Source: Bacillus salacetis
GTDB taxonomy: Bacteria > Bacillota > Bacilli > Bacillales > Bacillaceae_B
Direction of reading: 5' to 3'
Length of the DNA stretch: 64,000 nt
Assembly (NCBI RefSeq): GCF_003581585.1
Contig: NZ_QXIR01000008.1
Span: 61,354 to 125,353, forward strand
Positions 10,401 to 17,842 of the stretch are shown piece by piece. Each line of letters starts with the position of its first letter. Within the stretch, counting starts at the first letter, position 1. The notes under the pieces were generated by a model. That model had not been told where the DNA came from, did no database searches, and was given only the letters and a program-made list of their open reading frames with translations. The translations under genes were made by a program, and so were the position numbers.

Positions 10401-10905
10401 CATAAATTAATTGCAGGTCATGAAGCTTGTCTGAGAGGGCCTTGGATTCACGCCCGGCTTCTTCCCAGTTTTCCCGTCTATCTGAAAGCTCTTCCGGAGA
10501 GATACAATAGCGTTTAAATTCGGTAAGCATCACTTCCACATGTTCGATGAAGCCTGCCTTGTCCGATGCGCGCGAAAATAATTTCAACTGATCTTTTTTA
10601 TCATCGATAATCTTCCGAATCAGCATGTTCAGACCGATATTGGACAGATGGTACCTGTTAAGCCCTCCTGTATCCTGGAGGATTCTCCACGCAAGCCTCG
10701 TGAAGCTGTAGACCTGCGCCCGGATCATCCCGTTGATCCCTTCTTCGTTTACCAGATTGTATTCAGAAAGGAATGTCATCTGGTCTGGAACTAAATAGAT
10801 GACAGGACTTCCATTTGGTGCTTGTCTCAGCTTCTCTTTGATTTCATTTAAAATCATATTGGTTTTGCCCGTTCCGGCACGCCCCAAAATAAATCTGACC
10901 GACAT
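7432..10905 (-). CDS. addB: ATP-dependent helicase/nuclease subunit B (AddB)
   Basis: The 1157-residue AddB subunit. It has an N-terminal Walker A GRAGTGKT near residue 8. A C-terminal RecB-type nuclease domain shows GRIDRVD and IIDYKSS near 960-985. Four cysteines that would hold the iron-sulfur cluster are visible: one in MFHGCPF near 800 and three in CQFCAFKPVCQF near 1125. With AddA it resects DNA ends and recognises Chi. It is the first gene of the addBA operon; upstream to 11261 I see only intergenic DNA. Confidence 0.96.
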   Translation of the reverse strand: MSVRFILGRAGTGKTNMILNEIKEKLRQAPNGSPVIYLVPDQMTFLSEYNLVNEEGINGMIRAQVYSFTRLAWRILQDTGGLNRYHLSNIGLNMLIRKIIDDKKDQLKLFSRASDKAGFIEHVEVMLTEFKRYCISPEELSDRRENWEEAGRESKALSDKLHDLQLIYDSFEENLSGKYIDSEDYFTLLEESIEKSDFLQDAEIYIDGFHSFTPQEYAVIGKLMDYCPSVTVSLTAEQESADLFRMTTETYGALEQLAQNSRGGIEDRIILGKANRFRNRGLEHIEKNFENRPVLPFEDESGLNILEASNRRAEIEGVAREIRRLARTENYRYKDMAVLVRNGQEYQDIIETVFYDYEIPYFIDQKRKMLNHPLIEFIRSTLEIMNSNWRYEPVFRAVKTDLLFPYDRNPRQLREQMDKLENCVLAYGIQGDKWTKKDRWIYRRFRGLEQADMPQTDRERDMEHEINELRLFISAPILRFGRRLKKGKTGQDLCEILYLYLEELDIPAKLERLRLEAESRGDIISAREHDQAWNAVMDLLDQFVEILGDEEVTMKKFASIMDAGIESMRFSLVPPAVDQVMIANLEQSRLADLRAAFVIGVNDGVLPAKITEDGIFSDEDRENLTANGFTIAPSSKTRLLDEEFIAYKAFTTPSERLYVSYPIANEEGKALLPSPYIKRLSELCPRSEISLLVNDPSELPKDEQLAYVCHPNVTISYLTSGLQAKKRGYHIEEFWWDAYNYYISDPVWKGRARHILSSLFYQNIGKKLTEETSQELYGDEILASVSRMEMFHGCPFSHFANHGLKLRERDIYRLEAPDIGDMFHAALKWISEEIDKSGLSWKQLTKAQCLELAKDAVMSLAPKLQHQILLSSNRHHYIKKKLQDVIGRASLILSEHAKASGFVPVGLELGFGPKAELPPFAFTLKNGTKMALQGRIDRVDKAESDEGVYLRIIDYKSSARDLDLTEVYYGLSLQMLTYLDIVLTHSRKLIGADAHPAGVFYFHVHNPMVNSKKILTLEEIEEEIFKSFKMKGLVLGESDVVRLMDQSLESGSSSIISAGLKKDGTLSSKTKAADRDQFDLMRSHVRNLYKKSGDDIMSGKTDIAPYKLKDRTPCQFCAFKPVCQFDSSMEENEYRIFTEGKPADLLHKMKGEMDAHE

Positions 10906-11261
10906 GTTCCCACTCCCTGTTTATCTATTAATTAATCATTATATGTTGTACCTGTTAATTTCCGTTCCGGATGCACGCCTGCAAACCACTCTACACAGTT
11001 GTATTAGCGTAATATGTCATGAAAATCAATGAATGGTTTTTTCTAAACGCATTATTCTGCTTAAGGTTTCGATACCACACCCGCTGAACAATTCCATTAT
11101 ATCCATGAGGTATGTCAAAAAATTGTCTAGGTCCATTATAATACACTCGATGAATTCTGTCGGGAAAGACAGTTTCGTTATTACTGGAAAGTTTTCGGTT
11201 ATTGAAACTGGGTAAACGGGGCAGGCCCGCATTTCATAGTTTATTGCAGGGAGGGATTTGT
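10906..11261. other. Intergenic region between divergent addB and the MFS gene
   Basis: The region holds the divergent promoters of addB and the MFS gene. It is AT-rich with a TATAAT-like element on either strand around 11136. A short minus-strand frame (11026-11136) is discussed under findings; I see no convincing gene. Confidence 0.5.
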
Positions 11262-12398
11262 ATGGAACGCTCTACCTTGCGTGTAGAAGCCCTGTTGATC
11301 ATCATGGCTGTTTTCGTTGCGTGTAATATTTATACTCTAATTCCGATATATGAAGATGTTGGCTCTTCCATATCCATAGCGCCTGAAAAAGTCGTCTTTG
11401 CAGGAAGTGTATTCACTTTTTGTTATGCTGCCGGCTTATTTTTGTTTGGCAGCCTTTCAGATTTACTTGGAAGGAAGACCATCATTGTATTCGGTATGGG
11501 GATTTCCGCTCTGGCAACAGCAGCAGTCGCGTTGTCAGCCGGGCAGTGGAGCTTATATATCACCCGGGGTCTCCAGGGGTTTTTCCTTGGAAGTTTTGCA
11601 CCTGCAGCTTTTGCCTATTGCTATGAACTTTTTGAGGCAAAAAAGCGTACCTTGCTTCTTGCTCTCATCAATTCAGGCTTCCTGGCCGCCGGTATTCTCG
11701 GGCAAATCATCAGCGATTTTCTAACAGAATGGTTCGGCTGGCAAATCGTCTTCTATTTCTTTTCAGCTGTGTACGGAAGCTTATTCCTGGTCGGGCTGAG
11801 TGATCTTCCTGCTGCAAATCTTTTTGCAAAGAAAGGGTTTGCGATCGCTGCCTACTTTTCCATTTTGAAAAAACCCCAGCTCTTGATGTGTTATGGAATC
11901 GTGTTTCTTCTTCTTTTCTCATTCGTGGGCTATTATGAAACTTTATCCCGCTTCCATCCCGGGACTTCCGGTGAAATGCTCGCAATCCGCTCGGCAGGAT
12001 TAGCTGGAGCAATCTTATCTATTTTCACGGGTTTTTTCATTAATCGATATGGGGAGACCAAAACCTTGTTCTTCAGCCTCGGCTTGGGCTGCGCAAGTAT
12101 CCTGCCGCTCTTGTTATCTTCCGGCCCCTTCGTTTATCTCTTATCATCCATTCTATTTGTTTCTGCCATTTCGCTACTCCTTCCAACAATCATCACCTTC
12201 ATCGGCAGCTCCGCTTCAGAAGACAGAGGGAAGGCTTTAAGCTTGTACTCATTCATTCTACTGACTGGTGCCAGCCTGGCTCCTTTGGTCATGATGGTGC
12301 TTTCACATAAAGAGTCGTTGTACCTGCTCATCAGCGTATTTGCCATCCAGGGGATTGCCGGATATTTCATCGGAAGGTCCACCACATCGAAGAATTAA
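11262..12398 (+). CDS. MFS transporter
   Basis: A 378-residue polytopic protein with about 12 hydrophobic segments. The MFS loop 2-3 motif is seen as GSLSDLLGRKTIIVFG near residue 65. A GGGAGG ribosome site precedes the ATG at 11262; the longer frame from 11202 lacks one. The N-half (GSFAPAAFAYCYELFEAKKRT) resembles the YnfM/AraJ type of efflux carriers, but the substrate is unknown. It is monocistronic, convergent with the thiolase gene and separated from it by a tandem repeat array. Confidence 0.88.
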   Translation: MERSTLRVEALLIIMAVFVACNIYTLIPIYEDVGSSISIAPEKVVFAGSVFTFCYAAGLFLFGSLSDLLGRKTIIVFGMGISALATAAVALSAGQWSLYITRGLQGFFLGSFAPAAFAYCYELFEAKKRTLLLALINSGFLAAGILGQIISDFLTEWFGWQIVFYFFSAVYGSLFLVGLSDLPAANLFAKKGFAIAAYFSILKKPQLLMCYGIVFLLLFSFVGYYETLSRFHPGTSGEMLAIRSAGLAGAILSIFTGFFINRYGETKTLFFSLGLGCASILPLLLSSGPFVYLLSSILFVSAISLLLPTIITFIGSSASEDRGKALSLYSFILLTGASLAPLVMMVLSHKESLYLLISVFAIQGIAGYFIGRSTTSKN

Positions 12399-12472
12399 CT
12401 ACTTTATGGCTGTTTCCGCATTCATTGATGCTATCGGAAAAATGCCAAGATTTTTTTGGGATCATTGCTTAG

Positions 12473-13380
12473 AAAAACGTCCGAATCCCTGGTGATTTCG
12501 GACTGAAATTCGGGGGATGGTGAAAAAGTGTCCGAATCATGGGCGGATTCGGACAGAAATCCAGCGAATCGCGAAAAAGAGTCCGAATCACGGGTGGATT
12601 CGGACAGAAATCCGGGGGATGGTGAAAAAGTGTCCGAATCACGGGCGGATTCGGACAGAAATTCAGCGAATCGCGAAAAAGTGTCCGAATCACGGGCGGA
12701 TTCGGACAGAAATTCAGCGAATCGCGAAAAAGAGTCCGAATCACGGGTGGATTCGGACAGAAATCCGGCGAATCCCCAAAAAGTGTCCGAATCCAGGGTG
12801 GATTCGGACAGAAATCCGGCGAATCGCGAAAAAGTGTCCGAATCACGGGCGGATTCGGACAGAAATTCAGCGAATCGCGAAAAAGTGTCCGAATCACGGG
12901 TGGTTTCGGACAGAATTCCAGCAAATCGTCTAAAAGAGTCCGAATCACGGGTGGATTCGGACAGAAATCCGGCGAATCGTCTAAAAGAGTCCGAATCACG
13001 GGTGGATTCGGACAGAAATCCGGCGAATCGCGAAAAAGAGTCCGAATCACGGGTGGATTCGGACAGAAATCCGGCGAATCGTCTAAAAGAGTCCGAATCA
13101 TGGGTGGATTCGGACAGAAATTCAGCGAATCCCTAAAAAGTGTCCGAATCACGGGCGGATTCGGACAGAAATTCAGCGAATCGCGAAAAAGAGTCCGAAT
13201 CACGGGTGGATTCGGACAGAAATTCAGCGAATCGCGAAAAAGAGTCCGAATCATGGGTGGATTCGGACAGAAATTCAGCGAATCGCGAAAAAGTGTCCGA
13301 ATCACGGGCGGATTCGGACAAAAATCAAGCGAATCATCAAAAAAAGTCCGAACCCCTGTTGGATTCGGACAGAAGCCCGG
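12473..13380. repeat. Tandem array A, 51-bp unit, about 18 copies
   Basis: About 18 head-to-tail copies of a 51-bp unit fill the gap between the convergent MFS and thiolase genes. Every unit carries an inverted repeat, GTCCGAATC and GATTCGGAC, around a 7-base centre, followed by an A-rich spacer. Two or three sequence subtypes are interspersed (ending AATCGC, AATCGT or GGATGGT). Because 51 is a multiple of three and the unit has few stops, long open frames appear on both strands. None has a ribosome site, and I regard them as spurious. Confidence 0.95.
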
Positions 13381-13397
13381 AAGGCCCGGGCTCTGTA

Positions 13398-14573
13398 TTA
13401 TAAGCTTTCAATAAACACCGCAGCCCCCATGCCTCCCCCGACACATAGGGACGCAATCCCTTTTTGCAGTTCCCTTCTTTTCAACTCATGGATCAATGAC
13501 ACGACTATCCGTGCACCTGTACAGCCCACAGGATGACCGATGCTGATTCCACTCCCGTTTACATTAGTTTTGTTCCGGTCCAGACCAAGTTCTTTTTCCA
13601 CTGCGATATACTGTGCAGCGAAAGCCTCATTCACTTCAAGTAGATCCGCTTCTTCAAGAGACCAGCCCGTCCTGGCAAGACTTTTTTCAACGGCCGGCAC
13701 CGGCCCCCTGCCCATCACCTTCGGATCGACCCCCGCAACCGAACATCCTGAAATCCTGGCCAGTGGTTTGAGTCCGCGCTTTTCCGCCTCCTCTTCTGAC
13801 ATGAGAATCAGAGCTGCGCCTCCATCATTAAGGCTTGAGGAATTACCAGCTGTCACGGTTCCCCCTTGTCGGAAAGCTGGCTTAAGAACGGACAGTTTCT
13901 CCGCTGTCAATCCTTGACGCGGACCTTCATCTTTCGTAATGGTTTTCGTTTCTTTCCTTGATTTCACCGTTATAGGAACAATCTGGCTGTCAAAGCGCCC
14001 TTCTTCTGAAGCTTTTACAGCTCTTTCATGACTCAGCCTTGCCAGTTCATCCTGTTCCTCCCGGGTAATATTATGGATCTCTGCAAGGTTTTCCGCTGTT
14101 TCACCCATCATGATCCCATGGATCGGATCCTCCAGGGCTTCCCATACTGAGTCCCGGATTTCCCCGTGCTGCAGGCGTTGTCCCCATCGGTGCCCATTCA
14201 TGATATAAGGGCTTGAACTCATTGCCTCTACGCCGCCTGCAAGTACAATGTCCGACATGCCTGTCTGAATCTGCATATAGCCGGAAATGATTGCCTGCAT
14301 GCCGCTCGCACATTGTCTTTGAATAGTGTAGCCTGTGGTCGTATCGGCAAATCCTGCTAAAAGGGCTGCAGTCCTTGCTGTATTAGGTTGATCGGTCCTT
14401 TGGATGCAGTGACCAAGGATGACCTCGTCAATATCCCCTGGCCCCAGGTTACTGTCTTCAGCTGCTGCTTTCATTACAGGTACAATCAAATCGGTCGGCA
14501 GCAGATCCCTGAAGGCCCCGCCGAATGCTCCCACAGGAGTCCTGAAAGCTGATGTTATCACGACATTTTTCAT
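13398..14573 (-). CDS. Acetyl-CoA C-acetyltransferase (thiolase)
   Basis: A 391-residue thiolase that condenses or cleaves acyl-CoA and acetyl-CoA. The acylation Cys lies in QRQCASGMQAI near residue 88. The catalytic His is in GHPVGCTGA near 347 and the second Cys in ASLCVGGGMG near 377; NEAFAAQ is also present. The ATG at 14573 has GGAG 6 bases upstream; an ATG at 14585 has poor spacing. It lies 20 bp downstream of a 3-ketoacyl reductase gene and probably forms an operon with it. It could serve beta-oxidation or acetoacetyl-CoA synthesis; the biosynthetic-type sequence makes both possible. Confidence 0.93.
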   Translation of the reverse strand: MKNVVITSAFRTPVGAFGGAFRDLLPTDLIVPVMKAAAEDSNLGPGDIDEVILGHCIQRTDQPNTARTAALLAGFADTTTGYTIQRQCASGMQAIISGYMQIQTGMSDIVLAGGVEAMSSSPYIMNGHRWGQRLQHGEIRDSVWEALEDPIHGIMMGETAENLAEIHNITREEQDELARLSHERAVKASEEGRFDSQIVPITVKSRKETKTITKDEGPRQGLTAEKLSVLKPAFRQGGTVTAGNSSSLNDGGAALILMSEEEAEKRGLKPLARISGCSVAGVDPKVMGRGPVPAVEKSLARTGWSLEEADLLEVNEAFAAQYIAVEKELGLDRNKTNVNGSGISIGHPVGCTGARIVVSLIHELKRRELQKGIASLCVGGGMGAAVFIESL

Positions 14574-14593
14574 ATTATTCTCCATCCCTTCAT

Positions 14594-15334
14594 TTACATC
14601 ATTATCCCGCCATCGACTTGAAGAACGATACCATTTACATAATCAGATTCTTCAGAAGCCAGGAAAAGATAAGCGTTTGCTGCATCTTCCGGTTTGCCGA
14701 ATTTCCCCAGAGGTATCAAAGCATTCATTTGGGCTTTTACCTTCTCCGGGATTTTGGCAGTCATCTCTGTTTCAATCACTCCCGGCGCGACAGCATTAAC
14801 ATTGATCCCTTTCGCACCAAATTCTTTGGCCCATGTTTTGGTCATTCCAATGACAGCCGCTTTGGATGCTGCGTAGTTGGTTTGTCCGACATTCCCGAAA
14901 AGTCCGCTGGCGGAGGCAGTATTGATAATTTTTCCCTTACCGCTGGTTACCAGGGCTGGCAGAAATGCCTGGGTACAATGAAAGACCCCGGTCAAATTCA
15001 CCTCCAGTACGCGCTGAAAGTCCTCTTCACTCATTCTTGCCATCATGCCGTCCCTCGTGATTCCTGCATTATTGACCAGAATATCAATCCCTCCGAATTC
15101 CCTTGTGACTGTTCCGGCCAACCTGTTAACGCTTTCACGATTTGCGACATCAACCTGATAAAAGACAACTTTATATCCTTTTTCCCTCATCTTTTCAGCT
15201 TCATCGTTTCCTTTTTGTTCATCATAATCAGCCATTATGACCCTGCAGCCTTCCACTGCAAATTTCCTTACTGCAGCCAAGCCGATTCCATTGGCACTTC
15301 CAGTTATTACAGCAGTTTTATCCTTCAATCTCAT
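14594..15334 (-). CDS. SDR family 3-oxoacyl reductase (FabG/PhaB-like)
   Basis: A 246-residue short-chain dehydrogenase. The Rossmann motif TGSANGIG lies near residue 11 and NNAG near 88. The catalytic Ser-Tyr-Lys appears as TASASG and YAASKAA near 138-158, with a C-terminal GIVLQVDGG. A GGGAGGATAC ribosome site precedes the ATG. It is first in a two-gene unit with a thiolase, which suggests reduction of acetoacetyl-CoA (or another 3-ketoacyl-CoA) rather than the housekeeping FabG step. This is inference from context. Confidence 0.9.
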   Translation of the reverse strand: MRLKDKTAVITGSANGIGLAAVRKFAVEGCRVIMADYDEQKGNDEAEKMREKGYKVVFYQVDVANRESVNRLAGTVTREFGGIDILVNNAGITRDGMMARMSEEDFQRVLEVNLTGVFHCTQAFLPALVTSGKGKIINTASASGLFGNVGQTNYAASKAAVIGMTKTWAKEFGAKGINVNAVAPGVIETEMTAKIPEKVKAQMNALIPLGKFGKPEDAANAYLFLASEESDYVNGIVLQVDGGIMM

Positions 15335-15531
15335 ATATGTATCCTCCCAACATAAAAAACACCTTGCTGGTTGAATATTTCGACAATAACATCCATTTTC
15401 CCTCTAATTCAAACACTTTTTGCATAGAGCCACTTAAGCTTGCTGGATGCAGCGGTGAATACTTCTCCTTGGTTTAGTGCACTTTATGATTAGTATTTCA
15501 ATAATAGACCTTATTGAAAGGAGGGACTGGG

Positions 15532-15651
15532 ATGAAAAAGAAGCTGCTTTATATGCTCCTTGCCGCAATGCTTGCCACTACAATGACGGCATGTGACGAC
15601 GACCCTGGCGAAGACGAAATAGGCGACGGTGAAATAAATGATGAGGAATAG
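15532..15651 (+). CDS. Small acidic lipoprotein, 39 residues
   Basis: A short open frame with a very strong AAAGGAGG site 7 bases before its ATG. The product is a basic start (MKKK), a hydrophobic stretch, a lipobox MTAC with the Cys at residue 21, then an almost wholly acidic tail rich in Asp, Glu and Gly. After processing, about 19 residues would remain, anchored outside the membrane. Function unknown; I recall similar tiny lipoproteins in other Bacillaceae. A possible SigB-like pair (GTTTAG and TAGTAT, 13 bp apart) upstream is weak. Confidence 0.75.
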   Translation: MKKKLLYMLLAAMLATTMTACDDDPGEDEIGDGEINDEE

Positions 15652-15911
15652 GTGAAAACGGTAAGACCTGCCTGGCGCAGAACCTACTGAAATTCGATGA
15701 CCCGGTTTTTGAGCTGTCCCCTGTTTATATTTTGCGGGATTCCCGCTGATTAACGGGTTATATGTTCCAGATTTGTTACTTATCGGACAAAACTTTCCTA
15801 ATCACTTGTTTTTTTAGCGCGGGGCCCATCTATACTTCGGTGTAATTTCTATCACTGGGGCCGGGCGTGGCTCCGTTCATTATACGGTGTGTTTTTTTCT
15901 CCATTCACCAG

Positions 15912-16170
15912 GGTTCACAGACCCTCGACTCCTAAGGCACATTCCTCACTTACTCGTACCCCTTCACCACAGACACTCGACTCCTAAAGGCACGTTCCTT
16001 ACCTAATCGCACCCCTTCACCATAGACACTCAACTCCTAAAGGCACGTTCCTCACCTAATCGTACCCCTTCAACATAGACCCTTGTCTTCTAAGGGCTCG
16101 TTCCCCCATAATCATACCCCTTCGCTATAGATTCATAACTTCTAAAGGCCTGTTTCCCAAAGCCACCTCC
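15912..16170. repeat. Tandem array B, 52-53-bp unit, about 5 copies
   Basis: Degenerate tandem copies with the pattern 'TTCACCATAGACACT..ACTCCTAAAGGCACGTTCC..ACCTAATCGTACCCC'. Successive units measure 53, 53 and 52 bp, with more decayed copies at the ends. It sits between the convergent lipoprotein and signal peptidase genes. The preceding stretch 15652-15911 shows no gene. Confidence 0.85.
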
Positions 16171-16202
16171 CCCCTGGCCCACCTCTCACAAAAAGACAAA
16201 CA

Positions 16203-16238
16203 AAAAAACGCCTGATCCATTTCTGGAATCAAGCGCTT
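16203..16238 (-). terminator. Terminator of the signal peptidase operon
   Basis: On the minus strand CGCTTGATTCC pairs with GGATCAGGCG (one bulge), followed by TTTTTTTG, 10 bp after the gene. Confidence 0.8.
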
Positions 16239-16244
16239 CCTTTA

Positions 16245-16805
16245 TCAATCACCGAACTGGACATCGAATTCATTCAGCGGCCAGTAACGAAGGTTTACTT
16301 TTCCGACAACCTGGTCCTGATCCACAAATCCGAAGTAACGGCTGTCCATGCTGCTTCGTCTGTTGTCCCCGAGTACAAACACCATTCCCTCTGGGACCTT
16401 CTGTTTCCCGGTGATTTCTTCCAAAGTGAAATCGCCGGTCAGTTTGGTGCCGACCATTTCTTCTTTGAATATATCCAGATAAGGCTCTTCTTGTGCTTCA
16501 CCATTGACATATAATTTATCATCTTTATACTCTACAGTGTCCCCAGGCAGGCCGATAATCCGCTTTACATAATCCTCGTCTTCATTGGCGTGAAAGACTA
16601 CAACATCAAAACGGTGAAGGTCACCAACCTGATAGCCTATCTTATTGACGACAAGCTTATTGCCATCTTCAAGAGTAGGCATCATCGACTCACCTTCTAC
16701 GACATAATTCGAAAACAGGAAAGTCCTGATGACAACAAAGATGACCAAACCGATTCCTAATGCTTTTATCCATTCAACACTTTCTCTTTTGATGCTGTCT
16801 CTCAA
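16245..16805 (-). CDS. Signal peptidase I (SipS/SipV type)
   Basis: A 186-residue type I signal peptidase with one N-terminal membrane anchor (ALGIGLVIFVVIRTFLF). It has the catalytic Ser in GESMMPTL near residue 42 and the general-base Lys in DYVKRIIGLPGD near 82. Box E is GDNRRSSMDSRYFG near 145. It cleaves signal peptides from Sec and Tat substrates at the outer membrane face. The start is the TTG at 16805, preceded by AGGAGG at 7 bases; the longer frame from 16829 has no site. Its neighbour is a TVP38 gene, as in the B. subtilis yhjE-sipV pair. Confidence 0.93.
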   Translation of the reverse strand: MRDSIKRESVEWIKALGIGLVIFVVIRTFLFSNYVVEGESMMPTLEDGNKLVVNKIGYQVGDLHRFDVVVFHANEDEDYVKRIIGLPGDTVEYKDDKLYVNGEAQEEPYLDIFKEEMVGTKLTGDFTLEEITGKQKVPEGMVFVLGDNRRSSMDSRYFGFVDQDQVVGKVNLRYWPLNEFDVQFGD

Positions 16806-16825
16806 TCTAATTCCTCCTACCCAGG

Positions 16826-17443
16826 TCAACCGCGGGAGTGATCTTTTTCTACCTTTTTATTGATTCGTGCTTCCACCCGTTTACCCGCAATCCAAAGTAC
16901 AAAGATACCTGCGAGTACCAGCGCTGTACGCAGCGGCTGTTGAAACAATGATACAATATCATGCCCGATAAAGCTAATGGTGAAGATCATGACGATTTTT
17001 CCTGCGACTACTGCCAGCATGTACTGAAAAATATTGATCCCCGATAATCCGGCTACAATATTGACCAATGCTGATGGCGTGAACGGAAAGCACAACAGCA
17101 GGAATAAGGGGCCGAACCCGTGACGATCCACCCAGTTTGTCAAGCGGTGAACCTGCCTGTTATTTTTCAGGAAACGAAAGAACCGTGTATGTCCATATTT
17201 CCTGACAAGCAAAAACACCAGCAGTGCTCCAAAGGAAGCTCCCATCCACGAGAACAAAAAACCGAACCACAGTCCGAATGCATTGACATTCGCCAGCACA
17301 AAGACAAATAGCGGAAGGAATGGAAGGAAGGCTTCCAGCATAGGCAGCAGGATCCCGGGCAGAGGACCGAACGAACGGTATTCCCTGATTAAATCCATTA
17401 TATTTTCAAGTGTGAACCATGCTTTTATCATCTCGATATCCAT
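16826..17443 (-). CDS. yhjE: TVP38/TMEM64 (DedA-like) membrane protein, YhjE-like
   Basis: A 205-residue polytopic protein of the TVP38/TMEM64 (VTT domain) family. The conserved core is seen as FSWMGASFGALLVFLLVRKYG and FPFTPSALVNIVAGLSGI. Family members are implicated in lipid scrambling or transport; the exact role here is unknown. The ATG at 17443 is preferred over one at 17491, which lacks a ribosome site. It lies 20 bp upstream of the signal peptidase gene, probably in the same transcript. Confidence 0.85.
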   Translation of the reverse strand: MDIEMIKAWFTLENIMDLIREYRSFGPLPGILLPMLEAFLPFLPLFVFVLANVNAFGLWFGFLFSWMGASFGALLVFLLVRKYGHTRFFRFLKNNRQVHRLTNWVDRHGFGPLFLLLCFPFTPSALVNIVAGLSGINIFQYMLAVVAGKIVMIFTISFIGHDIVSLFQQPLRTALVLAGIFVLWIAGKRVEARINKKVEKDHSRG

Positions 17444-17525
17444 ACTATATCTTTCCCCTAAATAACCACAGAGCAAAACACCATTTTTCATTTTAAATTT
17501 TCATTGAAAGCTAAAGTTCTAGTTC

Positions 17526-17552
17526 ATTATACCTGAATATTGTAAATTCAGG
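17526..17552 (-). promoter_or_regulatory. Palindromic operator-like site beside a -10 box upstream of yhjE
   Basis: On the minus strand TATAAT (17531-17526) directly follows a 21-bp inverted repeat, CCTGAAT-N7-ATTCAGG (17532-17552). No good -35 is present at 17 bp, which would fit an activator- or repressor-dependent promoter. The regulator is not identifiable. Confidence 0.45.
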
Positions 17553-17842
17553 ACTTATTTGAAGTATAACATAAGGGCCTGCCATCTAAATGGATTGTCA
17601 CAAAAATGAAATATCATTTACACTGCGGTTCAGTCTGCTTGTTTTTTTGGGATGGGTTCTCCTAATTTGCTGCATTTAGAAATTCCACTTTCACCTGGCC
17701 TATTGACTTCAAAGGTCAGCAGAAAATCATCCGCTGAATAAGGACGCAGAAGGAGCCTGGAACCCTTTTTTAATCAGCATACCAAAACAATTTTATCAAT
17801 ATACACCCGGCAAATCCTGTTACTGGGTGCACGGGAAGAAAT

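Noticed and set aside
12469..13305. Long repetitive open frame (278 residues, minus strand) across array A, and others on the plus strand
   Set aside because: The unit is 51 bp, a multiple of three, and has few stops, so all frames stay open. No ribosome site, no plausible fold, and intergenic arrays of other lengths show the same non-coding character.
12473..13380. CRISPR array
   Set aside because: Units are head-to-tail with no unique spacers and no cas genes are near.
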